A stretch of DNA of 64,000 bases from Paenibacillus sp. IHBB 10380 (GCF_000949425.1 NZ_CP010976.1:3038001-3102000); one strand, 5' to 3'; positions 17,574 to 24,862 are shown, counted from the stretch's first letter. The notes: generated from the sequence alone by a model not told the origin. Numbers and translations: made by a program.

Positions 17574-17757
17574 TTATTGTCGCAGGGGTATCCGATAATA
17601 TTCTTGAATTCACGACGTCCATGCCCCTCAGATAGCTCTTATCTTAGGGGCATGGATGTGTCCGCCTGATTCCTCTTCTTCGAACTTCATCAGGCGGACC
17701 GAGGTCCGAATAGCCCGAAGCTTAAATACATTGCTATAGGATATCAGCGACTTCTTC
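17574..17757 (-). repeat. attC-like site att6
   Basis: The left arm is CCGATAATATTC then GAATTCACGACG; the right arm is CCCGAAGCTTAAATAC then GCTATAGGATATCAGCG (17733-17749). The centre has two hairpins: ATGCCCCT/AGGGGCAT (17621-17653) around the conserved AGATA/TATCT core, and GTCCGCCTGAT/ATCAGGCGGAC (17660-17698), a perfect 11-base stem. The right end matches the start of the phosphotransferase unit at 18820-18836 in 15 of 17 bases. Confidence 0.65.
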
Positions 17758-17807
17758 GAATATACTTATACAACGCTTTCCTCAACTATTGTGCCTCGTT
17801 TGATCAA

Positions 17808-18722
17808 TTAATTTCTATATTTTTCTTCAATAATTTGGTCTATTTGGCTAATAAAATCTCCCGTGAGTTCTAGTTGTTGAGTAGCAAATTTTAAATCACC
17901 ATAACCTTCAATAGCGTAATCTAAATTACCTAGTGTAGACATCAATATGCGGGCGGTAATGGCAAAACTAAATGCTTTTGGATCAACGACGATGTCTTTA
18001 TTGCTCAATATGTATCTAAAAGTTGGCTCCTTAAATCCATTAAACAAGGCGAGATTACCAACAAATGATGCTAGGTCCCAGTAAGCGGGCATCAATGATA
18101 CATCCTCAAAGTCCGTCCAAATCCAGCCTTCAGAACTTGGTACTAAGTTTCGAGCATGGGCATCTCCATGACACGGTATTAGCAACCTTGTTTCTAATCG
18201 CATTTGTTTATCCACTTTATGAAACAACTTTAGTAATGCTTGTATACGTTGGTCAGAGCGTTTCATCAATCTCGCAGCCGATTGACTAGTCCGTTCCCAA
18301 ACACCAAGCACTGGAAGTTCGTCAGAAAAGTCCTTCATTGCTATGGAGAGGCCACTTACCAGTCCAACGGCTTCACTCGGTGATGGTCGTTGTAATTGTA
18401 TAGGAGGCACATAGTTCCAAAACGTCATCCATGTCCCATCAACGTCGTATGGTCCTGCATCAACAAGATCAGTAGGTAATAAGACGGGAACGTTCTTGAT
18501 TTGAAGGTGACGTGCTACCTCTAATTCTCGATAAAGTCTCTTGTATGCGAGATCCGCTTCTTCCTTTGAAATGACATTGGCTAATCGGGCAACAATTGAA
18601 TGGGGAGCCAAATGAATAATCAGGTTGCCTCCATTACTAAGAACAATAGGTGTAATTTCAGCTAAACCATTTGTCTTAGCAACAAATAACACTTGAGAAA
18701 CTAGTTTATCTATATTTGACAA
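17808..18722 (-). CDS. Aminoglycoside-phosphotransferase-like kinase
   Basis: 304 residues of the APH/choline kinase fold. The catalytic loop is LIPCHGDAHARNLV with the Brenner-type HGDxxxxN, and the metal-binding WTDFEDVS follows. The N-terminal lobe is visible but a lysine-bearing strand is hard to place. Members phosphorylate aminoglycosides, macrolides, homoserine or choline; the substrate cannot be read from the sequence and resistance should not be assumed. The start is a TTG 8 bases after GGAG. Its unit has a clear pair of inverted ends (att7 left, att6 right). Confidence 0.75.
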   Translation of the reverse strand: MSNIDKLVSQVLFVAKTNGLAEITPIVLSNGGNLIIHLAPHSIVARLANVISKEEADLAYKRLYRELEVARHLQIKNVPVLLPTDLVDAGPYDVDGTWMTFWNYVPPIQLQRPSPSEAVGLVSGLSIAMKDFSDELPVLGVWERTSQSAARLMKRSDQRIQALLKLFHKVDKQMRLETRLLIPCHGDAHARNLVPSSEGWIWTDFEDVSLMPAYWDLASFVGNLALFNGFKEPTFRYILSNKDIVVDPKAFSFAITARILMSTLGNLDYAIEGYGDLKFATQQLELTGDFISQIDQIIEEKYRN

Positions 18723-18818
18723 TGCAACATCTCCTTAACTAAAAAAGATATAAAATTAAAACTTTAAAAATAATATCGAAGTGTTAGTGTGGCTATGGAA
18801 CATTTTATTTAGTTTTTT

Positions 18819-19001
18819 TCGCTGATTTCCTATAACGTACCCGCATTCCTGACATTCAAGCGGCATAAGGACCTTAGGATCCAGGTGACTCTGCCACTTA
18901 GCCAGTTGGATGTGTCTCCTGAATTCATTTCTCCGATATCCCTCTTGGCGACCGAGGAGCGTCAGCGACGAAGCGAGAATTCATTGTTAGGTGATGTTGT
19001 C
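18819..19001 (-). repeat. attC-like site att7
   Basis: The left arm is CGCTGATTTCCTATAAC (18820-18836), then CGCATTCCTGAC and TTCAAGCGGC; the right arm is GACCGAGGAGCGTCAGCGAC, then GAATTCATT and GTTAGGTGATGTTGTC (18986). In gene sense the right outer box is ACCTAAC, an exact RYYYAAC. The TAA stop of the kinase gene at 18987 is inside this box. Confidence 0.7.
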
Positions 19002-19649
19002 AGACATCATTGAGTTAACTTCCAAAAATTCTTTAGTTCTCTCAGTATACTGATCCCATAAATAATCTTTGTTTTCAATAATTAATTTGGGGATCTCCCA
19101 TTCTTCAAGCAATGATTTAATAAATTCTTGATTCGGTTTCCAGTCTCTCTCAGCCTCATCTAAGCCTTCTTGAGTATGTAAAGAAGGTATCCATTCTACA
19201 CCTCTTATCTTACCAATCATTTCCCAATTTCTTCTAACCTCTAATTGATAGATATAAATGAGAATAGGGTTCAAACTACTTAATATATCTACTAAAAGGT
19301 TAAATAGTTCCTTTATCTTAAGCTGGTTCATTCCCATGTTATATGCAAAACTTAATGTGTCTTGAAACAATACACTTTCTATAATAATAATTTTCGATTC
19401 ATTCCTATGTAATTCTACAAATCTATTAAACAATTCAACTACTCGATTAAAATAATATTCTGCTTCCTCTTCATCTTTAAAGGTTGTAAATTTACGCTCA
19501 TATATAAATAGTGGGTGGTTTTCAGTTAATTCATGATAAAAAATATTGTTTATTTCTTGTTTAGTCAACTCTTTAGATATCATTTCCGAAAGTATTGATT
19601 TACCAGAACCTGGTATACCATCTACTATGATTAGTTTGTGAGGGTTCAT
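18987..19649 (-). CDS. P-loop NTPase/kinase, cassette gene
   Basis: 220 residues with an N-terminal Walker A, LIIVDGIPGSGKSILSEMI, and a Walker-B-like strand KIIIIESVLF. It belongs to the AAA_33/nucleoside-kinase-like group of small P-loop kinases; the substrate is unknown. It looks like a distant relative of the chromosomal gene at 26381, which starts LIMVEGMPGSGKSTGARL. AAGGAG precedes the ATG. The last codons, ending NIT and TAA, are supplied by the att7 outer box. Confidence 0.7.
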   Translation of the reverse strand: MNPHKLIIVDGIPGSGKSILSEMISKELTKQEINNIFYHELTENHPLFIYERKFTTFKDEEEAEYYFNRVVELFNRFVELHRNESKIIIIESVLFQDTLSFAYNMGMNQLKIKELFNLLVDILSSLNPILIYIYQLEVRRNWEMIGKIRGVEWIPSLHTQEGLDEAERDWKPNQEFIKSLLEEWEIPKLIIENKDYLWDQYTERTKEFLEVNSMMSDNIT

Positions 19650-19711
19650 ATATTTCTCCTTTTTCCGATATTTCCTTTTCCATATATTAGGATCTGACCA
19701 TTTGCCTTTGA

Positions 19712-20746
19712 TTATTCTAAATTATAAATTAATTCATCAACTTTACCTGGTATTTCTGCTGTTCCATTTGATTTATTACTCATGACATGTGCTCTAATAC
19801 TACTCTTTACATATACTGAAGAGACCATCATTGCACCTGGTTCACCACCCATAACATAATACTTAAATATTTCGTCACCAATAATAGTCATCCAAACGCC
19901 GTAACCATAATTTCGAAAATTATCTGTTTCGACTTGTGGCGACAACATTCTTATGGTTGTTTCCTCCTTTAATAATTTATGACCCATAAGTCCTGACCAG
20001 AAGTTATTTAAATCATAAGTTGTAGTATATGCCCCTCCATCCGCTCCACCGATGATAGGCACTGAATATATATTCGTTCTCCATTCTTTGCCCTTTTGAT
20101 CCTCAATGTATCCTATTGCTGTTCGATTAGGTAACTGATCCATTCGGAAGTATCCAGAATCTGTCATATCACACACATCTAAAATATTTCTTTGGATATA
20201 TGCTATAAAATTCATACCACTTATTTGCTCAACAATTAGGCCAAGCAGAATAAAACCAGCATTACAGTATGAGAATCGTTCGCCAGGTTGAAACTTCATT
20301 TCTTTTTCTTGAAACAAGGGTAAAAAGTCTTTAGAAGTAAACACCCGATACATCGGATAATTCTCCCACAACTTTTCATAATCCGTCATGAATTCTTCAT
20401 CAAAATAGTCAGGTATACCCGAAGTGTGGGTGAGTAAATGATGGATTGTAATATCACTACTGAATGTTGGAAATGGAATGTCTATGCACTCTTTAATTAA
20501 TGTGTCAAAAGTAATAAATCCTCGTTCCACAAGTTGGCATATCGCTACTGCTGTAAATATCTTAGAACCTGAAGCCACTGTGAATCTGGTGTCCATTGTG
20601 TTTTTAATTAACTCTCTTCGATCTGCATAATCGTAGCTAGATTTAAAAAGATCATTTCCATCTCTCTTTATTAAGATTGAACCTGAGAATTTAGAGATTG
20701 CTGTTTCAACATCTAGTAATTTTTCTAATTCTTTTGAAATTTTCAT
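19712..20746 (-). CDS. Serine hydrolase of the beta-lactamase/class C fold
   Basis: 344 residues of the PF00144 family. The SxxK motif is VASGSKIFTAVAIC, the YxN motif is FSYCNAGFILL, and HLLTHTSGIPDY is the family signature between them. No signal peptide, so it is probably an intracellular esterase or peptidase rather than a drug-inactivating beta-lactamase. AAGGAAAC precedes the ATG. It is upstream of the P-loop kinase gene with a 62-base gap that has no att-like site, so the two may form one unit or an att site has been lost. Confidence 0.75.
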   Translation of the reverse strand: MKISKELEKLLDVETAISKFSGSILIKRDGNDLFKSSYDYADRRELIKNTMDTRFTVASGSKIFTAVAICQLVERGFITFDTLIKECIDIPFPTFSSDITIHHLLTHTSGIPDYFDEEFMTDYEKLWENYPMYRVFTSKDFLPLFQEKEMKFQPGERFSYCNAGFILLGLIVEQISGMNFIAYIQRNILDVCDMTDSGYFRMDQLPNRTAIGYIEDQKGKEWRTNIYSVPIIGGADGGAYTTTYDLNNFWSGLMGHKLLKEETTIRMLSPQVETDNFRNYGYGVWMTIIGDEIFKYYVMGGEPGAMMVSSVYVKSSIRAHVMSNKSNGTAEIPGKVDELIYNLE

Positions 20747-20769
20747 TTGAAGTTTCCTTTCTATGTTTA

Positions 20770-20812
20770 AAAGTGGTTCCGCAGCAGGAAAACGGTGTTA
20801 GCTAGTGTCACT
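20770..20812 (-). repeat. attC-like site att8 (partial)
   Basis: GTTAGCTAGTGTC at 20797-20809 with GGTTCCGCAG and CAGGAAAACGG before it. The TAA stop of the truncated GNAT gene is inside the box. Its other arm is not recognisable. Confidence 0.4.
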
Positions 20813-21016
20813 GCCTTCTTCGATATTGCTTAATGGTATTCCTAGTTGTTCCTTAGATACGTTGCAACCAGGCAAAAATTCATATATCTCAGGTTGCCAG
20901 GTTAGTGAATGAAACTCATCTATATCATCAATTATGTATTCTCTTAAAATAATGTCCTTATAGTCAATCTTAAAAACGTTTTCTTCCGAAGTGGAATGAA
21001 TATTTGAGTTCATCAT
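20798..21016 (-). pseudogene. Truncated GNAT acetyltransferase
   Basis: 72 residues. KIDYKDIILREYIIDDIDEF and SLTWQPEIYEFLPGCNVSK correspond to the first third of a RimJ/RimL-type GNAT protein; the acetyl-CoA core is absent and the frame ends GSDTS at a TAA inside att8. The unit's 5' end (att9 left arm) does not match its 3' end, unlike intact cassettes, so it may be a chimera made by deletion. Confidence 0.6.
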
Positions 21017-21064
21017 TTATTTCCCTTATTCATATTTGGTAGAATGCCCCACCACTTATAATAA

Positions 21065-21130
21065 TAACAAACCGTCTGAGGTCATGGCTGGTAAAGATTA
21101 ATTATTGCTAAACTATCCTACCGTTAGGTG
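21065..21130 (-). repeat. Possible degenerate att-like site
   Basis: ATAATAACAAACCGTC on the left and CCTACCGTTAGGTGA (to about 21129) on the right could be a further outer-box pair. The segment TAAAGATTAATTAT is shared with 12528-12543, just outside att1. No gene lies between this and att9. Weak. Confidence 0.25.
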
Positions 21131-21175
21131 AAAAGCATCTATGAAATAATGGCTTATAGAGGTTTTTATGATGTT

Positions 21176-21389
21176 CGCTGATTTCCTATAACGTTTGGTA
21201 TTCATGAAACGACCCAGCCTTAGATAACCTTATCTTAGGCTGGGTCATTTGTTGTCTAATATCATTCCATAATTATACATCTGACAACCGAGGGGTGAAA
21301 TCCCCGCTAACCTCACTTCCTGAATTACCTCTAGCGGACCGAAGGACGAATGGCCCGATACGTGAATGCGGTTTTAGGCGAAGGTATTG
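21176..21389 (-). repeat. attC-like site att9
   Basis: The left arm CGCTGATTTCCTATAAC (21176-21192) is identical to that of att7. The inner box is GTATTCATG against CGTGAATGC. The centre has the hairpin GACCCAGC/GCTGGGTC (21211-21246) around the TTAGATAA/TTATCTTA core and a second stem CCGCTA/TAGCGG. The right end GTTTTAGGCGAAGGTATTG (21371-21389) pairs with the start of the next unit and contains the TAA of the 21374 gene. Confidence 0.65.
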
Positions 21390-21886
21390 CCTTCTTTAAT
21401 AACATCGTGTATCTGAGCTCTCAATAAATAATAAGTCTTCTCTTTCTTAAAAATATAATCTTTTGAATAGCATGCATAATATCCATCTAACCTGACATCT
21501 AATTCAAACACTTCATATTGTTCATCTAGTAACTTCTCTATAAGACTAATTAGCTCTCCGATCCTCTTATCTCTTGATACTACTAACATCTTAATCTGTT
21601 TTTTATATTTTTCAGGCTCTCTGTTATATTCACTTAGATAAAAGAACTCCTTAAGTTCTGATTTTAATCGTTCTCTCCAATTGGTAATTTCAATAAGTTT
21701 AAAACAATTCACTTTTTTTGGTGTTGGGAGCCAAGATTTTGCTTCATTATCATAGAATGCTCTTAAGTCAGATAGAAATAAATTATGTATTGGTTGCCCA
21801 ATAAACTCAAAGTATGTCGATACACAACTATCAAAATATTCACATTCGTCTTCTAAAAATATTTGAATTACTTCGATTCTCTCCAT
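21374..21886 (-). CDS. Hypothetical cytoplasmic protein, cassette gene
   Basis: 170 residues, no membrane segment, acidic and rich in aromatic residues and lysine/glutamate. The segment NREPEKYKKQIKMLVVSRDK begins the C-terminal half. I recognise no domain. AAGGAG lies 8 bases before the ATG. The TAA stop is embedded in the att9 outer box, and the unit starts at 21934 in att10; its two ends match in inverted orientation (15 of 17 with a 2-base gap). Function unknown. Confidence 0.65.
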   Translation of the reverse strand: MERIEVIQIFLEDECEYFDSCVSTYFEFIGQPIHNLFLSDLRAFYDNEAKSWLPTPKKVNCFKLIEITNWRERLKSELKEFFYLSEYNREPEKYKKQIKMLVVSRDKRIGELISLIEKLLDEQYEVFELDVRLDGYYACYSKDYIFKKEKTYYLLRAQIHDVIKEGNTFA

Positions 21887-21917
21887 CTATGTTCTCCTTA
21901 CTTAATATTATTCTTTA

Positions 21918-22080
21918 CAATACTTTCGGCTAACGTTTAGAGGTTCACGACGGACGCCCACCTTAGATAGCTCTTATCTTAGGTGGGCGTCTGTGTTGGT
22001 GAGCTTACTTCTTTGTTTCCACTTCTTCCAACCTAGGGCATATGCCCGCAGCGTGAAACTTGTGTTATCTGCTGTTACCG
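21918..22080 (-). repeat. attC-like site att10
   Basis: Left outer arm CAATACTTTCGGCTAAC (21918-21934), inner box GGTTCACGACG against CAGCGTGAAAC, right outer arm GTTATCTGCTGTTACC (22064-22079). The centre hairpin is ACGCCCAC/GTGGGCGT (21954-21990) around CTTAGATA/TATCTTAG. Confidence 0.7.
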
Positions 22081-22110
22081 ACTTCTTCGAGATTCCTCAA
22101 TGTATGTATT

Positions 22111-22425
22111 TTAGTCTTGATTGTTTTGCATTATTACTTCTTGTTCCTGAGTTTTTATCGTTATCTCAAGTCCACCGAATTTTGGGGCAAAGAAATTATA
22201 ACTAACTCCTAACAACATACCTAACAATCCGTATAAACCTATTATAATGAATGGCATCACAATGAAAGGTATGACTGCAACAACAATACTCTGATTTCCT
22301 GAAGCTATCCCAATTATCAAGGATAAAACTCCAATTACAAACATCAATCCCGCTGGAATGCTCGCAATATATAGTGTGGTTTTAAACATACTCTTTACAC
22401 CAAGTGATTTGATTTCGATTTTCAT
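22111..22425 (-). CDS. Small membrane protein, cassette gene
   Basis: 104 residues with two hydrophobic segments (roughly residues 19-41 and 48-72, the second leading into GLYGLLGMLLGVSYNFFAP). The N-terminus MKIEIKSLGVKSMFK is amphipathic. No family recognised with confidence. AAGGAG precedes the ATG. The unit runs from 22488 (start inside att11) to 22064 (end inside att10), and these ends match in inverted orientation in 14 of 16 bases. Confidence 0.65.
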   Translation of the reverse strand: MKIEIKSLGVKSMFKTTLYIASIPAGLMFVIGVLSLIIGIASGNQSIVVAVIPFIVMPFIIIGLYGLLGMLLGVSYNFFAPKFGGLEITIKTQEQEVIMQNNQD

Positions 22426-22472
22426 AACAGTAAGTCTCCTTTAAATGATTTGATTACTATTTTTTAAGTTTT

Positions 22473-22552
22473 GGTAATTGCAGATAACGTTCTGTGTGTT
22501 CCTGAACCCGAAAGGCTGTAGAAATGCTTTGTTATCGGATGTTATTACCACC
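22473..22552 (-). repeat. attC-like site att11 (compact form)
   Basis: The shortest site. The outer boxes GATAAC (22483-22488) and GTTATC (22531-22536) are perfect complements only 54 bases apart end to end, with GTGTTCCTGAACC on the left arm and GAAATGC on the right. This length is within the classical attC range. The right arm GTTATCGGATG is shared with att5. Confidence 0.68.
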
Positions 22553-22687
22553 ATCTATTACTATCAAATGAATCAGTGATATCATTCCCAAGATGTATAT
22601 TCCTCTAAGAAAAACTCCCCCTAGGTTAAATCTATGAAGCATGATCTGTAGTTGAGCATCTGTTATAACCCAATTTGTAAGTACCCC
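22532..22687 (-). pseudogene. C-terminal remnant of a membrane protein ending in att11
   Basis: An open frame of 51 codons reads NWVITDAQLQIMLHRFNLGG, then FLRGIYILGMISLIHLIVI, then GGNNIR and TAA. A TAG blocks the frame just upstream and no start codon is suitable, so the 5' part is lost. The stop lies inside the att11 outer box, as with the kinase, the 21374 gene and the truncated GNAT gene, so this is probably the rightmost visible cassette. Confidence 0.5.
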
Positions 22688-22748
22688 CTATTCATATCGT
22701 GAGCTTTCATATCTTGATAGTCAGTTTGAGCTTAGAGCATCATTCAAC

Positions 22749-22793
22749 AATAAAGGCACTCCAACCGAATTAAGGTATGGATTGCCTTTATTA
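22749..22793 (-). terminator. Terminator after ywbE
   Basis: AATAAAGGCA.TCCA pairs with TGGA.TGCCTTTATT around 14 bases; A/T-rich flanks on both strands. Confidence 0.75.
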
Positions 22794-22804
22794 TTATAAA
22801 TTGT

Positions 22805-22999
22805 TTACTGAATGATAGTCTGCACGCGTCCAACTTGACCGCTAGTTAATCTAACCTTAATGCCATGCGGATGCTTCGGTGAGTTGGTCAATAGATCCTT
22901 AACGATGCCTCTCGTTAACTTACCTGTCGGTTGATCCTGCTTCAATACAATATCTACCTCTAGCCCCGGACGAATATTAGCGCGAATTTGTCCATTCAT
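22805..22999 (-). CDS. ywbE: YwbE family protein
   Basis: 64-residue conserved protein of the YwbE (DUF2196) family, identified by MNGQIRANIRPGLEVDIVLK and GKLTRGIVKDLLTNSP, with a KOW-like beta-barrel feel and the end VGRVQTIIQ. Function unknown; probably binds nucleic acid (inference from the fold-like pattern). It is the first chromosomal-type gene to the right of the cassette array, closed by its own terminator. Confidence 0.85.
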   Translation of the reverse strand: MNGQIRANIRPGLEVDIVLKQDQPTGKLTRGIVKDLLTNSPKHPHGIKVRLTSGQVGRVQTIIQ

Positions 23000-23091
23000 T
23001 GATATTCACTTCCCATATGTCTTTTAGTAATGAGGTTCATAACAAGGAACAATACAGGAACCACTCCGTTTATGCAAATGGTGACGAATTA

Positions 23092-23577
23092 TTATTGTTT
23101 TTGGAAATTCTCATCTGCTGATAATCCAAGCTTCTTCAAAAGAACAATCGCATCCTTCTTCTCAGCTTCATTTAACCCCTTAACCGCGTTGACAAGAACC
23201 TTCTGATGCTGAGGAAACATTTGTTCAATAAATGATCTTCCTTCTTCAGTCAGATCTGCGAATATCACTCGTCTATCATCTGGTGATGCAATTCGAATCA
23301 ATAAATTTTTCTTTTGCAATTTATCTGCAACATATGTAATATTCCCACTGGAAATAAGAACTCTCTCACCTATTTTTTGTAATGGTTGAGGTCCTTTGTG
23401 ATATAACAAATCAAGAACACCAAATTCAGTAGAGTTAAGTCCATAGCTGTGAATACTTCGTGTAGAATGTGCAATTACAGAGTTGTAAGCACGCGCTAAT
23501 ACAATAAATAAATCCAGTGAAAGTCCATCCCCTTTATCCCCCAAGGATTCATTCGAATTATTCATGTTGTCATTCAT
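23092..23577 (-). CDS. MarR family transcriptional regulator
   Basis: About 161 residues. The winged helix is visible as GLNSTEFGVLDLLYHKGPQP, QKIGERVLISSGNITYVADK (recognition helix) and the wing RIASPDDRRVIFADLTEEG. Helices at both ends form the dimer interface. GGAGG lies 8 bases before ATG 23577; the frame is open upstream of it without support. Family members such as OhrR and MhqR sense oxidants or quinones; the N-terminus here has no cysteine, so an OhrR-type peroxide switch is unlikely. Target unknown. Confidence 0.85.
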   Translation of the reverse strand: MNDNMNNSNESLGDKGDGLSLDLFIVLARAYNSVIAHSTRSIHSYGLNSTEFGVLDLLYHKGPQPLQKIGERVLISSGNITYVADKLQKKNLLIRIASPDDRRVIFADLTEEGRSFIEQMFPQHQKVLVNAVKGLNEAEKKDAIVLLKKLGLSADENFQKQ

Positions 23578-23651
23578 GATAGAAACCTCCAAATAAATTA
23601 TCTTAACACCAAGATAATACAATCGCTATTTGATGTCAAATGTTCCATTTT

Positions 23652-24077
23652 CTATAAGAAACGTTTTACAATGAAATAACCTATCCATACACCTAACAAA
23701 TTAAGAATAACATCATCTATATCGAAGCTTCCTACCCTTAATACCATTTGACAGAATTCTAGCACGATCACACATGGCACAAATAATAAGGCCAGTCTCA
23801 TATATGATCTTAGCCTTTTACTTAGGATAGGTAACAATAGACCAAAAGGTACAAATACACCTACATTACCAAACAAATTAATAAACCACGTCGAAGTAGA
23901 AACTTCATTATGGTGACGTACATATAAGCTTATCGTTTCGAATGGCATGAGATTATAACTAAGGGGAGCCCCTACATGGCGAACACGACCGAAACCTATA
24001 AACATCCAATACAGAAGACATAAACTATAGCCTAACATCACAGTCTGTAACATTACCCTAATAAATAATCTAAACAT
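23652..24077 (-). CDS. VanZ-like membrane protein
   Basis: 141 residues with four hydrophobic segments. The VanZ family pattern shows as NLMPFETI, NLFGNVGVFVPFGLLLP and the end FDIDDVILNLLGVWIGYFIV. VanZ proteins are associated with low-level teicoplanin resistance in some strains, but most chromosomal homologues have no known role. The ATG lies one base after the TAA of rpiA, so it is probably translated from the same transcript. Confidence 0.82.
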   Translation of the reverse strand: MFRLFIRVMLQTVMLGYSLCLLYWMFIGFGRVRHVGAPLSYNLMPFETISLYVRHHNEVSTSTWFINLFGNVGVFVPFGLLLPILSKRLRSYMRLALLFVPCVIVLEFCQMVLRVGSFDIDDVILNLLGVWIGYFIVKRFL

Positions 24078-24078
24078 G

Positions 24079-24750
24079 TTACTTTCGTTCCATAATAGCT
24101 ACAGAACCGTCTGAATGACCGATTACAGCAACATCCGCAAGTCCAATAAATAACCCATGATCTACAACCCCAGGTATACGTGAAATATCATTTTGCAGAT
24201 CGGTTGGTGAATTGATACTACCAAACTGGCAATCTGCGATATAATTCCCGTTATCCGTCACCGCTAATTTCTCGCCATCTGTACGAAGCTGCGGTCGACA
24301 TCCTAATTGCTGCAATGAGTTAAGGGTCCATTCTACTGCAAAGGGTATGACCTCCACCGGTAACGGAAAGCGACCTAGCTTGTCCACAAATTTACTCTCA
24401 TCGGCTACAATAATTAATGTATGACTGTGGAAGGCTACAATTTTCTCTCTTAATAAAGCCCCTCCACCACCTTTGATGAGTTGCAAATGTGAATCTAATT
24501 CATCAGCGCCATCAATCGTTAGATCTAAGTGATCAATCTGGTTAAATGGAATCATGGGGATGCCAAGCTCGACCGCATGCCTTTCCGATGCTTTGGAAGT
24601 AGCTACGGCTTGAATAGATAACCCTTCTTTGACTCGTTCACCAATCTTTTGAATGGCCCAATAAGCTGTAGAGCCTGTTCCCAGACCAATTTTCATCCCA
24701 TCCTGAATATACTGGACAGCGTGTTCCGCAGAAATTCTTTTCATATTCAC
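24079..24750 (-). CDS. rpiA: Ribose-5-phosphate isomerase A
   Basis: Interconverts ribose 5-phosphate and ribulose 5-phosphate in the pentose phosphate pathway. Family signatures are GMKIGLGTGSTAYWAIQKI (phosphate loop), LTIDGADELDSHLQLIKGGG (catalytic Asp and Lys) and the end VADESKFVDKLG. The length of about 223 residues is normal. I take GTG 24750, 8 bases after GGGGGTG, as start; ATG 24744 and TTG 24780 are alternatives. VanZ follows directly. Confidence 0.92.
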   Translation of the reverse strand: MNMKRISAEHAVQYIQDGMKIGLGTGSTAYWAIQKIGERVKEGLSIQAVATSKASERHAVELGIPMIPFNQIDHLDLTIDGADELDSHLQLIKGGGGALLREKIVAFHSHTLIIVADESKFVDKLGRFPLPVEVIPFAVEWTLNSLQQLGCRPQLRTDGEKLAVTDNGNYIADCQFGSINSPTDLQNDISRIPGVVDHGLFIGLADVAVIGHSDGSVAIMERK

Positions 24751-24797
24751 GTCTAACGCACCCCCGTTCAAGTTATCCAAACATAGTACAGAGCAAC

Positions 24798-24849
24798 GAG
24801 CTCGCTCTTAGCCCTGCACCCTAGGGTGAATCAGGTCAAGAACGAGCTC
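24798..24849. repeat. Long inverted repeat upstream of rpiA
   Basis: GAGCTCG.TCTT on one side pairs with AAGA.CGAGCTC on the other, with CCTG/CAGG and CACCC/GGGTG inside. It is a strong hairpin without a T-run, between the broken GNAT gene and rpiA; it may end the upstream transcript or be a leader structure. Confidence 0.6.
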
Positions 24850-24862
24850 AACTACCTACGTA

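Noticed and set aside
17808-20746. Confirmed antibiotic resistance genes in the array
   Set aside because: The APH-like and beta-lactamase-fold proteins belong to broad families with many non-resistance members; no resistance-specific signature was recognised.
24798-24849. Standard Rho-independent terminator
   Set aside because: Strong stem but no T-run on either strand, so it is reported only as an inverted repeat.
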